Origin: Cyclobacteriaceae bacterium
Lineage (GTDB): Bacteria > Bacteroidota > Bacteroidia > Cytophagales > Cyclobacteriaceae
DNA length: 64,000 bases
Reading direction: 5' to 3'
Assembly: GCA_019638355.1 (NCBI GenBank)
Contig: JAHBTY010000002.1
Coordinates: 325,001 to 389,000, forward strand
Numbering within the stretch: position 1 is the stretch's first letter; each line of letters opens with the position of its first letter. The position numbers and the translations under genes are program-made. The notes under the pieces are model-generated. The model saw only the letters and a program-made list of their open reading frames with translations, was not told the origin of the DNA and did not search any database. Shown here piece after piece: positions 17,204 through 24,800 of this stretch.

Positions 17204-17893
17204 ATGAACAAAGTCAAAATTCTTTACGTAGAAGATGAACCCTTCCTCGGGCGCATTGTAAAAGAAAGTTTGGAAGTGCGCGACTTCGAAGTGCGGATGG
17301 TGGCCGATGGCAAGTTGGTTAGTTCGGTGTTCGATGAGTTTAAACCCGATATTTGTGTACTCGATATTATGCTGCCCAATAAAGATGGGTACGCCATCGC
17401 GCAAGACATTCGTAAAAGCAGTGCGGCTACTCCTATTATATTCGTAACAGCCAAAACACAAACTGAAGATTTATTAAAAGGTTTTGAAGTAGGTGGCAAC
17501 GACTACCTGCGCAAACCTTTTAGTATGGAAGAATTGATTGTGCGCGTAAACAACCTTTTACAACTCACACAAAAGCTTGCTGCCAGTCCAAAAGAAAATA
17601 TTGCACTGGGTGAATATGAATTTGTGCCTCAACGGTATGAGCTTCGAAGAAAAGGAAACGTAAAAAAACTTTCGCACCGAGAGGCCATGCTGCTACAAAT
17701 CCTTGCTGAACATCAAAACAACAACATCGACCGTAAAACCATGCTACTGCGCGTGTGGGGCGATGATTCTTTTTTTAATTCACGCAACCTTGATGTGTAC
17801 ATAACCAAACTACGCGATTATTTAAGGGAAGATTCTTCCATTGAGATTATCACAATTAAAGGTGTGGGCTATCATTTTGTGGTAGGGAATTAA
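17204..17893 (+). CDS. OmpR/PhoB-family response regulator
   Basis: A 229-residue regulator. The receiver domain (about 4-118) has acidic Glu10/Asp11, phosphoacceptor Asp54 (CVLDIMLP), Thr82 (FVTAKT) and Lys104 (YLRKPF). A winged-helix DNA-binding domain lies at about 130-228 (HREAMLLQILAEHQNNNIDRK, then SRNLDVYITKLRDYL). It is the cognate partner of the upstream kinase, resembling the RprY type. Target genes cannot be deduced; the divergent GLPGLI-receptor operon is the nearest candidate. Confidence 0.93.
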   Translation: MNKVKILYVEDEPFLGRIVKESLEVRDFEVRMVADGKLVSSVFDEFKPDICVLDIMLPNKDGYAIAQDIRKSSAATPIIFVTAKTQTEDLLKGFEVGGNDYLRKPFSMEELIVRVNNLLQLTQKLAASPKENIALGEYEFVPQRYELRRKGNVKKLSHREAMLLQILAEHQNNNIDRKTMLLRVWGDDSFFNSRNLDVYITKLRDYLREDSSIEIITIKGVGYHFVVGN

Positions 17894-18003
17894 GGAATCT
17901 ATGGCATAAAGTGGCTTCATTCAAAATCTATTGTAACGATAACAAACCCGCAACAATCGAAACTTTTACTTAGCTTTACTGGTAAGAATTAACTTATTGT
18001 TTC

Positions 18004-18288
18004 ATGGGTAAAGTTTTAATTCTTGCCAACTATATCTTCCTGATTTACGGAACAGATATTTATGAGAAACGAAAGCACATACACGTTACTTACGCACACC
18101 GGGGTTATAAACGCGCCTGTAAGTTTTGGCTTGAGCCTGATATAACTTTGGATTTAAATAAAAAAGGGGATTTTAGTGAATCAGAATTGAATGAAATAAA
18201 AAAACTGATTGTTGAGCACAAAGAAATACTAATAAGTCAACTTGAACTTTTTTATTCTAATCAACCTGTTAAGGCAATAAGAAAATGA
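18004..18288 (+). CDS. DUF4160 domain protein, toxin-antitoxin-like
   Basis: A 94-residue protein with the DUF4160 pattern: an N-terminal strand pair, HIHVTYAHRGYKRACKFWLEPDITL and a C-terminal helix FSESELNEIKKLIVEHKEILI. DUF4160 proteins are small, often paired with DUF2442, and proposed as toxin-antitoxin or mobile small modules; activity is unproven. The next gene overlaps it by 4 bp (ATGA). The gene is AT-richer than its neighbours, consistent with transfer. Confidence 0.8.
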   Translation: MGKVLILANYIFLIYGTDIYEKRKHIHVTYAHRGYKRACKFWLEPDITLDLNKKGDFSESELNEIKKLIVEHKEILISQLELFYSNQPVKAIRK

Positions 18289-18518
18289 CAACTACTACTT
18301 TACTTCCATCTATTAGAAATATTGAGTTTGTTAATAGCAGCATTATGTTCGTTTATCTTGATAACGACCGCACGTTCATTGTGCCATTGGATAAATTTCC
18401 TACTATCAAAAAATTAACTCCTGCACAGCGGAAAAGTTTTGAAATCATTGACGATACCAATTTATCGTTTCTTGACATTGACGAGGTCTACTCCGTAAGT
18501 GAGTTGATTGGTATCTAA
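18285..18518 (+). CDS. DUF2442 domain protein, partner of DUF4160
   Basis: A 77-residue DUF2442 protein: strand-rich N-terminus IRNIEFVNSSIMFVYLDNDRTFIVPLD cut by a turn, LDKFPTIKKLTPAQRKSFEI, and a C-terminal LDIDEVYSVSELIG. In known examples it follows DUF4160 and is taken as the antitoxin-like member. The overlap with the upstream gene implies coupled translation. Confidence 0.8.
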   Translation: MTTTTLLPSIRNIEFVNSSIMFVYLDNDRTFIVPLDKFPTIKKLTPAQRKSFEIIDDTNLSFLDIDEVYSVSELIGI

Positions 18519-18610
18519 AATTAAAACTCCAAAGGCAGGTTGAAAAAACCTGATGGGTAAGCGAAGATTTAAGGGTTAATCAGTAGCTTAGAGTTACCAA
18601 ACTCTACCGC

Positions 18611-19873
18611 ATGTCACACTGGAAAATCAAACTCTCACTCTTTCTCAACTATTTTGTTTTTGCCATTCTTTTAAACAGTGTGGGCACTGTAATTCTGCAG
18701 GTGCAGGGCAACTATGGCGTTACCGAATCGGCTGCCAGTGTGCTGGAGGCATTTAAAGACTTAAGTATTGCAGCCGTTTCATTTCTGGTGGCGAGCTACA
18801 TTACCCGCATCGGGTATAAAAATGCTATGCTGATTGCGTTGGCACTGGTAACACTGGCTTGTGTGGCTATGCCTTCGCTACCAAGCTTTACCATGACCAA
18901 AGTTTTGTTTGCCGTAGTCGGTGTTTCCTTTGCCTTAATAAAGGTGAGCGTATATGCCACCATCGGCATCGTGACTGTAAACAAAAAAGAACATGCCAGC
19001 TTCATGAACTTTATCGAATCATTTTTTATGATCGGCATTCTTACCGGTTATTTTATTTTCGGTGCATTTGTGGATGATAGTCAACCACAATCCACCCGTT
19101 GGTTATCGGTTTATTATTTATTGGCAATTATCTCAGCCGTTGCATTTGCCTTACTACTCACCACGAAACTGGATGAAAGCTCCGTTCAATCCGCAGAAAC
19201 AAAACCCTTGCTGCGCGAGTTTGCGGATATGATTAAGCTTGCCATTAAACCATTGGTGCTGGTATTCATCATCAGTGCCTTTACTTATGTGTTGATTGAA
19301 CAGAGCATTATGAGTTGGTTACCCACGTTCAATAATAAAGTACTGAATCTGCCCACCACGCTAAGTATCCAGATGGCAAGCATCCTGGCAGCAGCAACCG
19401 CGCTTGGCAGATTTTCGGCAGGTATTGCGTTGCGAAAAATAAATTGGTTTATTGTGTTGATGTTGTGTTTAATGGGTGCTGCCTTAATGGTGCTTATTGC
19501 TATTCCGTTGGCGCAATCGGCACAAGGACAACCCGTAACCGGTTGGAGTACTGCACCACTTGCTGCCTTTGTATTTCCATTAATCGGTTTGTTCATCGCG
19601 CCCATTTATCCGGCAATCAATTCGGTAATCTTAAGTACACTGCCTGCGCGCCAACATGGCCCCATGGCCGGATTGATTGTAATCTTTTCTGCTTTGGGCG
19701 GAACAACTGGCTCTATTATCACCGGCCACATCTTTGAAGCTTACGGTGGCGAAACTGCTTTCTATTTTTCATTAGTGCCGATTACAGTGCTGGCTATTTG
19801 TCTGTTCTTCTTTAACAGGTTGCAGAAAAAATCGGAAGCGGTGATTGAGTTTGGTTCTACTAGTGGGCATTGA
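18611..19873 (+). CDS. Major facilitator superfamily transporter
   Basis: A 420-residue inner-membrane protein with about 12 predicted helices and a central loop near residues 190-200 (DESSVQSAETKPLLREF). The short basic loop ITRIGYKNAML between helices 2 and 3 corresponds to the MFS A-motif region but is degenerate. The substrate is not recognisable. It is followed by a small antitoxin-like gene and a trehalase on the same strand, so trehalose or another sugar is a guess from position. A 7-bp hairpin (TAGAGTT/AACTCTA, 18589-18606) lies just before the start. Confidence 0.85.
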   Translation: MSHWKIKLSLFLNYFVFAILLNSVGTVILQVQGNYGVTESAASVLEAFKDLSIAAVSFLVASYITRIGYKNAMLIALALVTLACVAMPSLPSFTMTKVLFAVVGVSFALIKVSVYATIGIVTVNKKEHASFMNFIESFFMIGILTGYFIFGAFVDDSQPQSTRWLSVYYLLAIISAVAFALLLTTKLDESSVQSAETKPLLREFADMIKLAIKPLVLVFIISAFTYVLIEQSIMSWLPTFNNKVLNLPTTLSIQMASILAAATALGRFSAGIALRKINWFIVLMLCLMGAALMVLIAIPLAQSAQGQPVTGWSTAPLAAFVFPLIGLFIAPIYPAINSVILSTLPARQHGPMAGLIVIFSALGGTTGSIITGHIFEAYGGETAFYFSLVPITVLAICLFFFNRLQKKSEAVIEFGSTSGH

Positions 19874-19906
19874 TTTTCAAAAAATGGATATTTAAAAGAG
19901 TGTACT

Positions 19907-20086
19907 ATGTCGGCTACTAAATCAAAAACCGAAATCAACGATGAAGATAATTCCCCAGCAAAAGTTTATATGTTGACTGAGTTTGAAAAAAAAATCGTTG
20001 ACGCTGGCTTGTCAGATGTGGCCCTTGGGAAAGTTTTCTCGTCCGAAGACGCTAATCGAATTTTGAGAGAATGGTTAAATCAATAA
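19907..20086 (+). CDS. Orphan antitoxin-like small protein
   Basis: A 59-residue protein beginning MSATKSKTEINDED and ending VFSSEDANRILREWLNQ. The C-terminal helix-turn pattern (LTEFEKKIVDAGLSDVALGKV, then S-x-E-x-A..WL) resembles the tail of small antitoxins in Bacteroidota whose partners are ParE/RelE-like toxins. No toxin gene follows: the next gene is trehalase, 9 bp on. It may be an orphan or a remnant. The family assignment is by pattern only. Confidence 0.6.
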   Translation: MSATKSKTEINDEDNSPAKVYMLTEFEKKIVDAGLSDVALGKVFSSEDANRILREWLNQ

Positions 20087-20095
20087 TCCTGTCAC

Positions 20096-21589
20096 ATGTC
20101 CGTTTCGATTAAAACCTCCCCACACACCTTGCAGTCGCTCTTCGAAGCCGTGCAACTTCAAAATATTTTTGAAGATGGTAAAACATTTCCCGATTGTTTA
20201 CCCAAACGTAATCTAGCTGAAATTGCCTGCGACTACGAAGCCCAAAAAGATGTAGCCAACTTCGATCTGAAAAAATTTGTTCTGCAAAATTTTACGTTGC
20301 CTACCGCACCGGCATCTCACTACAAAAGCGATCCAGATAAAACTACTGCCCAACACATTCACCATTTATGGAATGAACTCACACGCCAACCCGATGTTGC
20401 CGGTGGCTCACTCATTCCATTACCGCATTCATACATTGTACCCGGTGGTCGCTTTCGTGAGATTTATTATTGGGATAGTTTCTTCACTTTATTGGGTTTA
20501 AAAGTTTCGGGTCGTACCGAGCTGATTCAACACATGGTGAAAAACTTTTCTTACCTGATTGATACGGTAGGTTATATTCCCAATGGCAACCGCACCTATT
20601 ACCTCGGTCGTTCGCAACCACCGTTCTTTGCTTTAATGGTAAATGTATTGGCTGGCTTAAAAAAGAATATCCTTCCCACCTACTTGCCACAGTTGGAAAA
20701 AGAATATAATTTCTGGATGCGTGGCTCAACCGAAGTTACTGCAACACAATCTGCCATGCATCGGGTGGTACGCATGCCCGATGGTAACTTATTGAATCGT
20801 TATTGGGATGAGCACGATACCCCGCGACCCGAATCTTATAAAGAAGATGTGGAACTTGCCCGACATGCCATTCAAAAACCGGAGGTATTGTATCGCCACC
20901 TGCGCGCGGCCGCAGAATCCGGTTGGGATTTTAGCAGTCGCTGGTTTAAAGATGAAAATTTGTTTGCCACCATTCACACCACAGAAATTATTCCGGTTGA
21001 TTTAAATTGTTTACTCTTCTATTTGGAGAAACTCATTTCACAAGCACATCACGAAAGTGGCAACCAAACGCAGGCTACCAAATTTTTACAACTGGCCAAT
21101 GTGCGCAAAGCCGCCATTCGTACGTATTGCTGGAATGCCGAATTAAACTTTTTTGTTGATTATGATTTTGTAACTCAGCAGCAAAAACAAGCGCTTACAC
21201 TTGCTGCGGTGTTTCCGCTTTACTTTGAGTTAGCCACACCTGAGCAAGCATTGGGTGTAGAGACCATATTACGCACACAGTTTTTAAAAGCTGGTGGCTT
21301 AACCACTACGTTATTCAACAGTGGCCAACAATGGGATGCACCCAACGGTTGGGCGCCTTTGCAATGGATGGCTTATTGCGGACTACGCAACTATGGTTTT
21401 GATGATTTGGCTACCGAACTCAAAACCCGATGGCTACGCACCAACGATAAGGTTTACACCGAAACCGGCAAGATGATGGAGAAGTATAATGTGTATAGCA
21501 ACCAGGCCGAAGGTGGTGGTGGTGAATATCCAAACCAGGATGGCTTTGGTTGGACGAATGGAGTGTATTTGGCGATGCAGGAGTTGTGA
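20096..21589 (+). CDS. Trehalase, glycoside hydrolase family 37
   Basis: A 497-residue inverting alpha,alpha-trehalase that splits trehalose to two glucoses. Both family signatures are present: PGGRFREIYYWDSFF (about 122-136) and QWDAPNGWAPLQWM (about 418-431). The C-terminal glycine-rich GGGGEYPNQDGFGWTNGV is also conserved. The catalytic Asp and Glu are expected in the regions ESGWDFSSRWF and near the C-terminal motif. No signal peptide is seen, so it is probably cytoplasmic (TreF-like). It lies downstream of an MFS transporter. Confidence 0.93.
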   Translation: MSVSIKTSPHTLQSLFEAVQLQNIFEDGKTFPDCLPKRNLAEIACDYEAQKDVANFDLKKFVLQNFTLPTAPASHYKSDPDKTTAQHIHHLWNELTRQPDVAGGSLIPLPHSYIVPGGRFREIYYWDSFFTLLGLKVSGRTELIQHMVKNFSYLIDTVGYIPNGNRTYYLGRSQPPFFALMVNVLAGLKKNILPTYLPQLEKEYNFWMRGSTEVTATQSAMHRVVRMPDGNLLNRYWDEHDTPRPESYKEDVELARHAIQKPEVLYRHLRAAAESGWDFSSRWFKDENLFATIHTTEIIPVDLNCLLFYLEKLISQAHHESGNQTQATKFLQLANVRKAAIRTYCWNAELNFFVDYDFVTQQQKQALTLAAVFPLYFELATPEQALGVETILRTQFLKAGGLTTTLFNSGQQWDAPNGWAPLQWMAYCGLRNYGFDDLATELKTRWLRTNDKVYTETGKMMEKYNVYSNQAEGGGGEYPNQDGFGWTNGVYLAMQEL

Positions 21590-21616
21590 TTTTACGCGTA
21601 TGCAAGTTAACACGAA

Positions 21617-22059
21617 ATGAAAAAAATCTTATTGACCTTAACATTTTGCGGACTGATTCTAGTTGTAAAATCACAAACTGCAAGTGTGGAACAATCTACT
21701 TACGGAATACAAACTGGAGTGTTAGGAATTTGGGTGTATAACGAGACAAAATTATCAAATCAACTTGCTTTGAGGGCTGAAATCGGAATGGACGCAGGAA
21801 TAGTGGTAATTTTTTAACGCTGCAGATTAATTATAACCCTAACTGGTTTGTTATTTCAAATTATGAAAATGCAGAGATGGCTGACCAGATTTCCATAATT
21901 CCAACCTGGGGAATTAGAAGAAACATTGGGAATCATTTTACATATGAAACGGGAATTGGAATTGGCTATAGGTATATTTTTGCCAGAAGTGTTGGTTATT
22001 TAGACAATGAAAGTGAAGGAGCTTTGAATTTGCATTTACGAATTGGATATAAATTTTAA
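21617..22059 (+). pseudogene. Small outer-membrane beta-barrel protein, frameshifted
   Basis: The first frame gives a signal peptide (MKKILLTLTFCGLILVVKSQ) and barrel strands up to LRAEIGMDAG, then stops at 21817. The remaining strands run in a second frame (NSGNFLTLQINYNPNWFVIS, then TWGIRRNIGNHFTYETGIGIGY) to the C-terminal LRIGYKF, a normal barrel ending in Phe. One missing base near 21795-21805, beside a run of six T, would restore about 147 residues. It may be a true decay event or a sequencing error. Confidence 0.75.
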
Positions 22060-22344
22060 CTGAATCCCTCCATTGCCGTCAGGGGCAATCCTGCGCAAAT
22101 CGTTTCTCTGATGGTTCTTCGAAAGATAAATCATCAATTTGATTTCAAAATGAACGGAGCGAATGATCTCATCAGTTTTTTCTAAGCGGGAATCCTTCGC
22201 TCTGCAGCTTGAATAAAAGGTTGTATTGTGATACAGCTAAGCTTCGAACGAAGCTTTATTCAGTTGATTGCTATCTGACGAAGTCCATAGTACAGGATTT
22301 GAGGTGAGAAAAAGGTTGGTATTGAAAATACTAAAAACTTACGA
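22060..22344. other. Intergenic stretch with two hairpins, no gene seen
   Basis: No convincing reading frame. A small hairpin ATTGCC/GGCAAT (22072-22089) follows the barrel pseudogene and may be a weak terminator. A perfect palindromic hairpin AAGCTTCG-AA-CGAAGCTT occupies 22239-22256. The rest is AT-rich and unremarkable up to the promoter at 22345. Confidence 0.6.
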
Positions 22345-22376
22345 TTTGTTGAGATGTTCAATATTCAGTAACTTTG
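22345..22376 (+). promoter_or_regulatory. Full Bacteroidota promoter for the DUF433/DUF5615 pair
   Basis: TTTG at 22345-22348, a 20-bp spacer, then TAACTTTG at 22369-22376: an exact fit to TTTG-N19-21-TAnnTTTG. The box ends 7 bp before the TTG start of the first gene, so the transcript is probably leaderless or nearly so. Confidence 0.75.
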
Positions 22377-22383
22377 AATTGCC

Positions 22384-22602
22384 TTGAAACCACTAACTCA
22401 TTATATTACTATTAATCGTGAAATAGCAGCCGGAGCACCAGTCTTTAAAGGCACACGGGTAACGGTTAAAACACTTTTTGATTACCTTGAAGAAAGTTCA
22501 TTAGAGGAATTTCTACTTGGATACCCTTCTGTTTCACGAGAACAAGCGGAAGCTGTTATTGAAATGGCTGCTACAAAATTATTGTCAGACCTGGCAGCGT
22601 GA
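22384..22602 (+). CDS. DUF433 protein, VapB-like antitoxin candidate
   Basis: A 72-residue DUF433 protein: ITINREIAAGAPVFKGTRVTVKTLFDYLEE, a winged helix-turn-helix-like fold, then SLEEFLLGYPSVSREQAEAVI. No ATG is available near the N-terminus, so TTG at 22384 is taken as start, which keeps the conserved length. Members are the antitoxin-like partner of DUF5615 PIN-fold proteins. Its stop overlaps the GTG of the next gene by 4 bp. Confidence 0.85.
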   Translation: MKPLTHYITINREIAAGAPVFKGTRVTVKTLFDYLEESSLEEFLLGYPSVSREQAEAVIEMAATKLLSDLAA

Positions 22603-22949
22603 AAATTCTACTTGATGAAAATATAGACGTTCGATTTAAGCGTCTTTTTTTAGGCTCGCCTCACGAAGTATATACCGTTCGGGATATGGAGTGGACAGGT
22701 ATTAAAAATGGCGAGTTGTTACAACTCATAAAAGATAACAATTTTAATTGCTGGGTAGTCGTGGATAAAAACATTCCCCATCAACAAAATGTCAGTAAAC
22801 TGCCATGTACTGTTATCGTCTTAAATGTTTTTAGGAATACGCTGGAACATATCACTTTGCTTATTCCTGAGCTCTTAGCTGTCTTGAACGATCCTTCTGA
22901 GACCAAGGTATTAATAATCCCTTCTGATAAGAGGACAGTAAAAGATTAA
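22599..22949 (+). CDS. DUF5615 PIN-like protein, toxin candidate
   Basis: A 116-residue PIN-like protein starting with GTG. The N-terminal ILLDENIDVRF carries the acidic Asp/Glu pair typical of Mut7-C/DUF5615. The later WVVVDKNIPHQQNV supplies the second acidic site. PIN folds are metal-dependent RNases in VapC toxins; activity of DUF5615 is predicted, not shown. It is coupled to the DUF433 gene by a GTGA overlap. A defence-related or toxin-antitoxin function is inferred from the pairing. Confidence 0.82.
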   Translation: MKILLDENIDVRFKRLFLGSPHEVYTVRDMEWTGIKNGELLQLIKDNNFNCWVVVDKNIPHQQNVSKLPCTVIVLNVFRNTLEHITLLIPELLAVLNDPSETKVLIIPSDKRTVKD

Positions 22950-22960
22950 TAAAGTTCTTA

Positions 22961-24187
22961 TCACCTCCTATAAACCCCCATCAACACTTCTTCCTTCCCA
23001 TCTATAATCGGTAACGGCAACCCGAGTATTTTTGCAATCAGTGGATACACATGAATATTTTGGAAGGCATTAACCTTTGAGCCTTTGTTAATATTGGGTC
23101 CCTGTGCATAAAAAATTCCATACATGTCGCGCTCGGTGGCGGGGTCGTAACCGTGCACACCCATTTTGGTTCCCAACTTCGCCTGGCTTAAGAAACGTTC
23201 GCGCGTTCCCTCACGGATATAAAAACCCGGTTGCGCCAGTATCATCACATCGCCCACACGGGCATGGGTGTAGTGCCATTGTGCAGGATAATCTTCCTTC
23301 TTTAATACGGTAAAGTTTTTTTCCTGCTGCTTTAGTAAAGCAAACACAGAATCCTTTTTGTGTTGCGAATCAAAATACAAATGCGTTTGCGTGCCGCCAT
23401 TCACCAGTTTAATAGTGCGGTCTTTCCGGTTGATCAGTTCATCAACAAAAATAAATGTCTCCTCCGCCACTGATAACTCTTTCATACCATGATCTGAAAC
23501 CACAATTACATTAACCGGCAATCGCGTTGCCTTTACGCCAGCCATCAATTCACCCAATAAACTATCGGCTCGTAAAACTGCGTGTTGCGTTTCAATTGCG
23601 TTTGGGCCAAAGTCGTGCCCTTCGTGATCGGGAAATGAAAAATAAAGCGTGATCATGTGCGGCCTGTCTTTTGCCGGAAGTTTCAACCAATCTATAACCT
23701 GTTGCACACGCTTGCGCGGATCAACCGTATCATCAAACGGAAAATAATAATCGGGCCTGCGTTGTTCATCACTCAACTCTGATCCTACCCAAAAAAAAGA
23801 AGCCGATTTCATATTGTTCCTTTTGGCTAACTCCCACAACGGCACACCACCGTAATATTGAGGATCGACTACCAACTCTTTTTTGCGCATACCATAGAAC
23901 TGGTTGCTGGCACGATCGTAAAATGAATTATCAACCAGTCCATGATTACCCGGATTTAAACCAGTAACAATAGCGTAATGATTGGGAAATGTTTTGCTGG
24001 GGAAAGATGGAATGATAGCTTCGGCTTGCGCACCATTCGCGATAAACTTTTTGAAGTTTGGTGGATTGTATTTGGCCACGTAATCGTAGCGAAAGCCATC
24101 GAACGAAACGAGAATAACGTATGGCTTTTCCTGGGCTGGCGCTGAAAGGGAGAACAGCAAGGTTGCTGCAAACAAATAATTTCTCAT
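22961..24187 (-). CDS. Ectonucleotide pyrophosphatase/phosphodiesterase-like enzyme, exported
   Basis: A 408-residue alkaline-phosphatase-superfamily enzyme with a signal peptide (to SLSAPAQ). Metal ligand Asp30 (VSFDGF) and nucleophile Thr66 (FPSKTFPNHYAIVTG) are in the classic NPP context. Further ligands lie in FPDHEGHDFGP and VVSDHGM, and the last His in MGVHGYDP. Such enzymes cleave nucleotide or phosphodiester bonds in the periplasm or outside the cell. The substrate is not predictable. It stands alone, converging on the DUF5615 gene and divergent from the cupin gene. Confidence 0.9.
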   Translation of the reverse strand: MRNYLFAATLLFSLSAPAQEKPYVILVSFDGFRYDYVAKYNPPNFKKFIANGAQAEAIIPSFPSKTFPNHYAIVTGLNPGNHGLVDNSFYDRASNQFYGMRKKELVVDPQYYGGVPLWELAKRNNMKSASFFWVGSELSDEQRRPDYYFPFDDTVDPRKRVQQVIDWLKLPAKDRPHMITLYFSFPDHEGHDFGPNAIETQHAVLRADSLLGELMAGVKATRLPVNVIVVSDHGMKELSVAEETFIFVDELINRKDRTIKLVNGGTQTHLYFDSQHKKDSVFALLKQQEKNFTVLKKEDYPAQWHYTHARVGDVMILAQPGFYIREGTRERFLSQAKLGTKMGVHGYDPATERDMYGIFYAQGPNINKGSKVNAFQNIHVYPLIAKILGLPLPIIDGKEEVLMGVYRR

Positions 24188-24260
24188 AGGATGCGCGAAG
24201 ATGATTTTTTTTGTTCAATTCCGCTATGATTTTTATTTCTTTGGATATTAAACAATCATT

Positions 24261-24755
24261 ATGCACCCTGTTGAATTCTGGATTGAGCACCTGAACTTAC
24301 TTCCACACCCCGAAGGTGGCTTTTATAAAGAAACCTATCGTAGTACAGAGGAAATTATACATAAAAACTTACCAGCCCGGTACACGGGTGCGCGAAACTT
24401 TTCAACGGCTATTTATTTTCTGCTACACTCGCAAGATCGCTCGGTATTTCATCGTATTCAATCGGATGAACTCTGGCATTTTTATACCGGCACCACATTA
24501 TTAATATACGTGTTGACTTCTGACGGGTTAAAAATTCATCGGCTTGGGGCCGATCCGGTACAAGGCGATACACTTCAAGTGCTGGTACCAGCAGGTTGCT
24601 GGTTTGGTGCGATGGTAGAAAAACCAGATGGCTATGCCTTATGCGGTTGTACTGTAGCGCCCGGTTTTAACTTTGCAGATTTTGAAATGGCCAGGCGGGA
24701 GGAGTTGTTGAAGGCGTTTCCGGATCAGGAAGATATTATAATGAAGCTTACGTAA
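24261..24755 (+). CDS. Cupin family protein (DUF985)
   Basis: A 164-residue cupin_5/DUF985 protein. The N-terminal FWIEHLNLLPHPEGGFYKETYRS and the middle FHRIQSDELWHFYTGTTLLIYVL are family marks, with the metal-site His/Glu residues in the second. LVPAGCWFGAMV forms the second cupin motif. The family resembles epimerase-like sugar-binding cupins, but its role is unknown. Divergent from the phosphodiesterase gene. Confidence 0.85.
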   Translation: MHPVEFWIEHLNLLPHPEGGFYKETYRSTEEIIHKNLPARYTGARNFSTAIYFLLHSQDRSVFHRIQSDELWHFYTGTTLLIYVLTSDGLKIHRLGADPVQGDTLQVLVPAGCWFGAMVEKPDGYALCGCTVAPGFNFADFEMARREELLKAFPDQEDIIMKLT

Positions 24756-24800
24756 ATTCAAATCACCCACAGAGAACACAGAGATTTGCATAGAGCTTAT

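Noticed and set aside
24756-24800. Short repeat CACAGAGAACACAGAG as a functional element
   Set aside because: Only one degenerate copy is visible, too little to call a site.
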